From contig NC_089390.1 in NCBI RefSeq assembly GCF_003171515.1, positions 2,542,001-2,606,000 of the forward strand: DNA of 64,000 bases. The letters run 5' to 3'. Below the pieces are notes generated by a model that saw only the letters and a program-made list of their open reading frames with translations, did no database searches and had not been told where the DNA came from. Below, piece after piece: positions 63,389 through 64,000 of the stretch (the first letter of the stretch is position 1; each line of letters starts with the position of its first letter). A program made the position numbers and the translations under genes. Origin of the DNA: Pyrenophora tritici-repentis (taxonomy: Eukaryota; Ascomycota; Dothideomycetes; Pleosporales; Pleosporaceae).

Positions 63389-64000
63389 TTAGACTTGCTC
63401 GGTGAAAGCGGATTTGCGCGAGGCATTGGATTCTCTCCGCTTCTTTTGGAGCTTCTTTGATGTTCTCCGCTCGGCGCGCTCCAACTCCTCGGGTGTGGGG
63501 GGCTGGAAAGTGCCTGGGCGCAGGATCTCGAAACCGGAGTTGACCTTCCGGATGACGGGATCGTTGCGGTCCTGATTCTGCTCGGTGGTGACCTCGTATG
63601 GTACTTGATCGTAGCTGTACTGATGTTGCGGGCCGCGAGGCTCGTACGTGTCGGGGTAGAATGGAGCGTTTGGCGCATACGACTCAGTCAAGGGAATCGC
63701 TTGCCTGGCCTGATTCGATGCGTGACCGTCATGACTCGGACCGGCAGACATAGTTACGGGCGCTTCTTCTGGGTCGGTAGCAGTGCGGCGGAGCGGAGGC
63801 GAGGGTGTCTTCTGGGGCATAAAATAGTTAACACCGTTGACGGTAGAAACATGGTTGTCCGCAACGCTGGCCCACTCTCCGCTATTACCTGGCTTCCGCA
63901 CACGAGGAGTGAGCTGTCCAGTTTCGGCGACGTGAGAGAGACGATGGCTTCGGAGGAGTTCGAGGTCGGTCTTGGGGTCAATGGGCGCTTGGTGTGAGTT
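63389..64000 (-). CDS. C-terminal part of an unidentified protein, 5' end beyond window
   Basis: The frame is open from the window end to the TAA at 63391-63389, about 203 codons. It starts SHQAPIDPKTDLELLRSHRL and continues HVAETGQLTPRVRKPGNSGE, then a Pro/Ser-rich region with PQKTPSPPLRRT. Near the end are VNSGFEILRPGTFQPPTPEE and a basic helix RTSKKLQKKRRESNASRKS, which could bind nucleic acid or act as a nuclear signal. The sequence looks disordered. I cannot name a family. There is no intron in the visible part. Confidence 0.72.
   Translation of the reverse strand, partial: NSHQAPIDPKTDLELLRSHRLSHVAETGQLTPRVRKPGNSGEWASVADNHVSTVNGVNYFMPQKTPSPPLRRTATDPEEAPVTMSAGPSHDGHASNQARQAIPLTESYAPNAPFYPDTYEPRGPQHQYSYDQVPYEVTTEQNQDRNDPVIRKVNSGFEILRPGTFQPPTPEELERAERRTSKKLQKKRRESNASRKSAFTEQV

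Noticed and set aside
1..64000. CRISPR arrays, phage genes, bacterial operons
   Set aside because: None seen; spliced genes and fungal families show eukaryotic nuclear DNA.

Overview
This window is nuclear DNA of a filamentous ascomycete. The genes are compact and mostly broken by short introns of about 45-100 nt. They include fungal families (HET-C, Zn2Cys6 regulator, verprolin, GH62 arabinofuranosidase, Meu6-type PH protein). The transposons are of fungal pogo/Fot1 and Tad1 type. Gene content and style fit Dothideomycetes, probably Pleosporales; that placement is inference from recognised families, not from a search. No CRISPR, operon or bacterial feature is present.

Layout. 0-3.3 kb: a calcium-regulated mitochondrial carrier (minus, cut by the window start) diverges from cyclin C (plus). 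3.3-9.5 kb: two small conserved genes (one with two apparent frame breaks, one with a 317-bp tandem duplication of its 3' end) in long non-coding DNA. 9.5-15.5 kb: a het-c homologue that lacks a conserved N-terminal segment, then mitochondrial HSP10 (minus) diverging from a tRNA(Ile)-lysidine synthase-like gene (plus), with a heat-shock element between them. 15.5-19.1 kb: no gene seen. 19.1-26 kb: a Meu6-type PH protein, a UBTD-like ubiquitin-domain protein and a large multi-pass membrane protein. 26.6-34.0 kb: a pogo/Fot1 DNA transposon with perfect 45-bp inverted repeats, into whose transposase gene a 5'-truncated Tad1-like LINE has inserted; the LINE ORF2 is a complete 1268-codon frame. 34.6-42 kb: two intact genes (a methyltransferase and a mitochondrial membrane protein) interspersed with three genes carrying disabling lesions (GST-like, laccase-like, acid phosphatase). 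42-47.3 kb: a small-domain methyltransferase, a heme-oxygenase-like diiron protein with a membrane anchor, and a secreted GH62 enzyme. 47.3-64 kb: gene-poor DNA holding a small coiled-coil protein, an intron-bearing tRNA-Ser(GCT), a mitochondrial membrane protein diverging from verprolin, a Zn2Cys6 regulator, and the 3' part of an unidentified gene running off the end.

The genes do not form one pathway. Most are housekeeping genes (mitochondrial carrier, HSP10, tRNA modification, Mediator cyclin, actin regulation). The stretch beside the transposon nest holds accessory genes that appear to be decaying. The most informative structures are the nested transposons with a tripled target-site duplication, the internally deleted het-c gene, the tandem duplication at 7.5-8.2 kb, and CpA-to-TpA type lesions in the laccase and phosphatase genes. 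Several frame breaks fall in homopolymer runs, so assembly error must be excluded before calling those genes dead.
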